Shown here one piece after another: positions 45,083 to 47,953 of a stretch of DNA of 47,953 nucleotides (position 1 is its first letter; every line of letters starts with the position of its first letter). Both the position numbers and the translations under genes were made by a program. The DNA comes from an uncultured Acetatifactor sp. (lineage in GTDB: Bacteria > Bacillota > Clostridia > Lachnospirales > Lachnospiraceae). The notes beneath the pieces were generated by a model that was not told the origin of the DNA, did not search any database, and saw only the letters and a list, made by a program, of their open reading frames with translations. The DNA lies in contig CANPXL010000022.1 in NCBI GenBank assembly GCA_947586055.1, forward strand, positions 1 through 47,953, written 5' to 3'.

Positions 45083-46600
45083 ATGCTGTTCAACTCTTAT
45101 ATTTTTATTTTTGTGTTCTTGCCGCTTGCAGTAGCGGGGTATTTTCTGCTGAATCACTTTCAATGTTATCAGGCGGGCAAGCTTTTTTTGACGGGCATGT
45201 CCCTTTGGTTCTATGCGTATTTCCACATTTCCTATCTTTGGATCCTTTTGTGCAGTATTGCCGTTAATTATATCTGTCATTTGCTTATGACGCGCCGGTT
45301 TCATGTAAAATGGACGGCGGCAGTGGGTATACTGCTTAATATCGGCATTTTGTTTTATTTTAAATATTATGATTTTTTTCTGGAGAATCTCAATCGTATC
45401 TTTCATACGGGCCTGTCTCTGACAGGCGTACTGCTTCCGCTGGGCATCAGTTTTTTTACGTTTCAGCAGATTGCTTTTCTGGTGGATACGGCGAAGGGTA
45501 CGGTGGATCGGCAGAATTTGATAGATTACGCCCTTTTCGTTACTTTTTTTCCCCAGCTTATCGCCGGTCCGATTGTCAGCCATGAGGAAATGCTTCCTCA
45601 ATTTCAGGATATTTCCAGGAAGCGTTTCAGTGCGGAAAACTTTTACATGGGACTGCGCATTTTTGTGTTGGGCCTGAGCAAGAAAGTTTTATTGGCAGAT
45701 ACGTTTGGAAAAGCAGTGAACTGGGGCTTTCAGTATTATACGGTTCTGGACGGACTGAATACTTTTGTCGCGGCGCTGTTCTATACCCTGCAGCTGTATT
45801 TCGATTTCAGCGGTTACTGCGATATGGCCAGAGGCATCGGATATCTTTTTAATATCCGGATTCCGGTAAATTTTCTCTCTCCCTACAAAGCGGCGAATAT
45901 CCTGGAGTTCTGGGAGCGGTGGCACATTACGCTGACGCGTTTCTTCACCAGATATGTATACATACCGCTGGGAGGAAATCGGAAGGGCATTTTCCGAACC
46001 TGCCTTAATGTAATGATCGTTTTTTGCATCAGTGGTATCTGGCACGGCGCCGGGTGGACGTTTCTTGTCTGGGGAATGCTTCACGGCTGTCTGACCGTTG
46101 CCACAAGACTTTGGAAGGAAATGAAACAGAACCGCGGACGGCGCATGGACGGATGGGATGTCGAAAAAACGTCTGGAAAGAAGAGCCTGGCCGGTTCGTT
46201 AGGAAGGGTCTTCTGTGTGTTTCTTATGTTTCTCTTCCTGATATGCAGCTGGCTTATTTTCAGAGCGGACACGCTTGCCCAGGCCGGATATATGTTAAAG
46301 AACATGCTGTCATTCAGTGGGAAGCGCATATATCTGGAGTTTGCAGGATTTTTTCAACTGCCGGAGTTTTGGTATGCAATGAAACTGTTCCATCTGGATA
46401 AGCTTCCTTTTGCGTCCTATTACTGTATGGCAGGATTCATTATCGCAGCGCTGATCCTGATATTCTGCTGTCGCAATCTGTATGAAAGTGAGACAGGGAG
46501 CAGGCCGGGAATTCTCAGCGTCAGTTGTCTGGTTGTGTTGTCTGTCTGGTGCGTGCTGTCACTGTCCCAGGTCAGCACTTTCCTTTACTTTAACTTTTAG
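45083..46600 (+). CDS. MBOAT-family membrane O-acyltransferase (AlgI/DltB-like), 505 aa
   Basis: A polytopic membrane enzyme that moves acyl groups (often acetyl) across the membrane to an envelope polymer. Family marks are LFNSYIFIFVFLPL, LGISFFTFQQIAFLVD, FPQLIAGPI, LYFDFSGYCDMARG, FWERWHITLTRFFTRYVYIP and the catalytic His in ISGIWHGAGWTFLVWG. ATG 45083 has GGAGG seven bases upstream. The next gene, 30 bases later, encodes an SGNH-like partner. The acceptor polymer (exopolysaccharide, teichoic acid or peptidoglycan) is not evident; no dlt genes accompany it. Confidence 0.93.
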   Translation: MLFNSYIFIFVFLPLAVAGYFLLNHFQCYQAGKLFLTGMSLWFYAYFHISYLWILLCSIAVNYICHLLMTRRFHVKWTAAVGILLNIGILFYFKYYDFFLENLNRIFHTGLSLTGVLLPLGISFFTFQQIAFLVDTAKGTVDRQNLIDYALFVTFFPQLIAGPIVSHEEMLPQFQDISRKRFSAENFYMGLRIFVLGLSKKVLLADTFGKAVNWGFQYYTVLDGLNTFVAALFYTLQLYFDFSGYCDMARGIGYLFNIRIPVNFLSPYKAANILEFWERWHITLTRFFTRYVYIPLGGNRKGIFRTCLNVMIVFCISGIWHGAGWTFLVWGMLHGCLTVATRLWKEMKQNRGRRMDGWDVEKTSGKKSLAGSLGRVFCVFLMFLFLICSWLIFRADTLAQAGYMLKNMLSFSGKRIYLEFAGFFQLPEFWYAMKLFHLDKLPFASYYCMAGFIIAALILIFCCRNLYESETGSRPGILSVSCLVVLSVWCVLSLSQVSTFLYFNF

Positions 46601-46630
46601 ATTATTTCCTGTAAGGAGCGCAGAGATATC

Positions 46631-47680
46631 ATGAATGTGAAATACAAAGGATATATACGTTTCTTTTTCATATCGTTTCTTCTGCTGATCCTGGCTGTGA
46701 TCCTGATGGTGGTGGTCGTTGACCCGTTTTTTCATTATCACGCCCCGATAGAGGGAGTGAATTACATTATTGACGACCAGATCTATCAGAATCCCGGGAT
46801 CGCAAAAAATTTTGAGTATGACAGCGTAATATTGGGTTCATCCATGACGGTAAACTTTGACACGGATCTATTTGCGCAGACGATGGGCTTACATACCGTA
46901 AAACTTTCTTATAATGCTGCTTATCCCAAGGATAACGACAATATCATGCGGTTTGTAAAAGACAGTCCCAATCAGATCAGGCAGGTGTTCCTTGGCATTG
47001 ATATCTATACCTACAAGACGATGCCCGGGATCACAGCGTACCCGGTTCCCGAATATCTGTATGATGACAATTTGATAAACGATGTCTCCTATCTGCTGAA
47101 TAAGGATGTGCTGCTCGATTATATTCTTATGCCACAGGTCAGACATGAGAGCACACCGTTGAATGAGATTTACTATTTCTGGCACTATGTGCCGTGCGGG
47201 GAAGAATATGTTGCGGCGTCCTATGCGCGTCCGGAGGAATTTGTCGATATGCTTCCCACGGGCACTTACCGAGACAATATCGAGAAAAATATGCAGTCCT
47301 GCATCCTGCCTTATATCAAGTTCATGCCGGATACACAGTTTACGGTCTTTTTCCCGCCTTACAGCATCCTTTATTGGTACACACGGTATGCGGACGGAAA
47401 TCTTGAGGCCGAGCTGGAGGGAGAAAGACAGATCATGGAACAGCTTTTTGCCTGTCCCAACGTGCGGGTGTATTATTTTCAGAATGACTATGATTTCATT
47501 ACGGATCTGAACAATTACAGCGATTATACGCATTATACACACGAGATGAATGACCAGATGACAAGGTGGTTTGCGGAGGACGACTGTCCTTACGAGGTGA
47601 GCGCGGAAAACTATGAAGCAGTTCTGGACGCCATGAAAGAGTGGCTGGAAAAATGCGACTATGAAAAATACCTGCCGTAG
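46631..47680 (+). CDS. Membrane-anchored SGNH/DltD-like protein, MBOAT partner, 349 aa
   Basis: Residues 9-31 form a signal anchor; the rest should be extracytoplasmic. Block I of SGNH hydrolases appears as VILGSSMTVNF (Gly69-Ser70-Ser71). Near the C-terminus, DYTHYTHEMND supplies a possible Asp-X-X-His. Such proteins (AlgX, AlgJ, DltD) take the acyl group from the MBOAT protein and pass it to the polymer. ATG 46631 has AAGGAG about 12 bases upstream. The pair makes a compact O-acetylation operon. Family placement rests on motifs and context, not on overall similarity I can quote. Confidence 0.75.
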   Translation: MNVKYKGYIRFFFISFLLLILAVILMVVVVDPFFHYHAPIEGVNYIIDDQIYQNPGIAKNFEYDSVILGSSMTVNFDTDLFAQTMGLHTVKLSYNAAYPKDNDNIMRFVKDSPNQIRQVFLGIDIYTYKTMPGITAYPVPEYLYDDNLINDVSYLLNKDVLLDYILMPQVRHESTPLNEIYYFWHYVPCGEEYVAASYARPEEFVDMLPTGTYRDNIEKNMQSCILPYIKFMPDTQFTVFFPPYSILYWYTRYADGNLEAELEGERQIMEQLFACPNVRVYYFQNDYDFITDLNNYSDYTHYTHEMNDQMTRWFAEDDCPYEVSAENYEAVLDAMKEWLEKCDYEKYLP

Positions 47681-47953
47681 GAGCGGGTAATGCCGGCGGA
47701 TGTGATTTTGGGAGCTTTTTCTGCGCTTTTTCCTTTATCCTGTTCCCTTTGGATGTCGGGGAAAACTGGAAACGACGGTTTTTTCGCATAAGACATCTGA
47801 TTTTTGTTTCGCGCGGAATAAATAACCGATAACTGCGGAAAAAAACGGGCCGCTGCGGATAAAACTGCGAAAAACCCGCTTGAATGCCAAAGTAAATTCC
47901 AGTGACAAAGGAAATTCCAGAGTGCCAGAGAAAATGCGGGGTTCAGCCAACTT
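47681..47953. other. Intergenic stretch without convincing gene, possible dispersed repeat
   Basis: No ORF here has a ribosome site and coding character. A minus-strand frame from 47950 to 47735 (MAEPRIFSGTLEFPLSLEF...) resembles, to my memory, short spurious proteins annotated repeatedly in gut Clostridia, so the bases may be a dispersed intergenic repeat. Internally AAATTCCAG recurs at about 47893 and 47911. I cannot test copy number from one window. Confidence 0.25.

Overview
The window carries the replication-origin region of a Clostridia chromosome, most likely a member of the Lachnospiraceae. This rests on the gene order around dnaA, on a Gram-positive style bipartite oriC, and on family features I recognise, such as the RlmD C-terminal extension and the XRE/DUF4230 cluster. 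The taxonomic call is inference; no rRNA gene is present. The origin core is gyrA-gyrB-recF-S4-dnaN-dnaA on the minus strand, then oriC, then rpmH-rnpA-yidD-yidC-jag-mnmE-mnmG-rsmG on the plus strand. Replication should therefore diverge from about 33.8-35.9 kb.

Region 1 (1-1.7 kb) is AT-rich and looks like decayed accessory DNA. It holds a DUF4230 membrane protein that appears cut off near its C-terminus, a 25-residue membrane peptide, a small ORF split by a -1 frame change at an A AAA AAC heptamer, and an XRE-type regulator.

Region 2 (1.7-25.3 kb) is visibly GC-richer and mixed in orientation. On the minus strand are RlmD (its C-terminal tail is out of frame), a flavodiiron protein, a YhaM-type exoribonuclease, an HtrA-like PDZ protein that lacks its catalytic His and Ser, and a 980-residue hybrid histidine kinase. 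A GH5 glycosidase is divergent from the kinase and convergent with an MFS transporter. Then come MutS2, an OmpR/HK two-component pair, an unrecognised minus-strand protein with a PD-(D/E)XK-like motif and a winged-helix-like end, a LytTR regulator with a soluble GHKL kinase, a heterodimeric ABC exporter preceded by a LytTR-style direct repeat, and NagA. Many of these plus-strand genes lie head-on to the predicted replication fork.

Region 3 (25.3-33.8 kb) has a CPA2 antiporter, then gyrA, gyrB, recF, the S4-domain gene and dnaN. Region 4 (33.8-36 kb) is oriC: DnaA boxes flank dnaA on both sides, and the dnaA-dnaN gap holds a DnaA-trio-like tract beside a DnaA box.

Region 5 (36-44.8 kb) holds ribosome, RNase P, membrane-insertion and tRNA-modification genes with rsmG, then a DegS/DegU-like pair. 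The terminator after the degU-like gene contains a perfect parS site, and a near-perfect second site begins exactly 50 bp downstream. No parA/parB is in the window. Region 6 (44.9-47.95 kb) is an MBOAT acyltransferase with an SGNH-like membrane-anchored partner, probably an envelope-polymer O-acetylation pair, followed by 270 bp without a convincing gene.

I found no tRNA, rRNA, CRISPR array, insertion sequence or recognisable riboswitch. The strongest leads are the LytTR-type operator before the Cys-rich ABC exporter, the parS-in-terminator arrangement, the DnaA-trio candidate, the -1 frameshift heptamer, the RlmD frameshift and the PD-(D/E)XK-like orphan protein.
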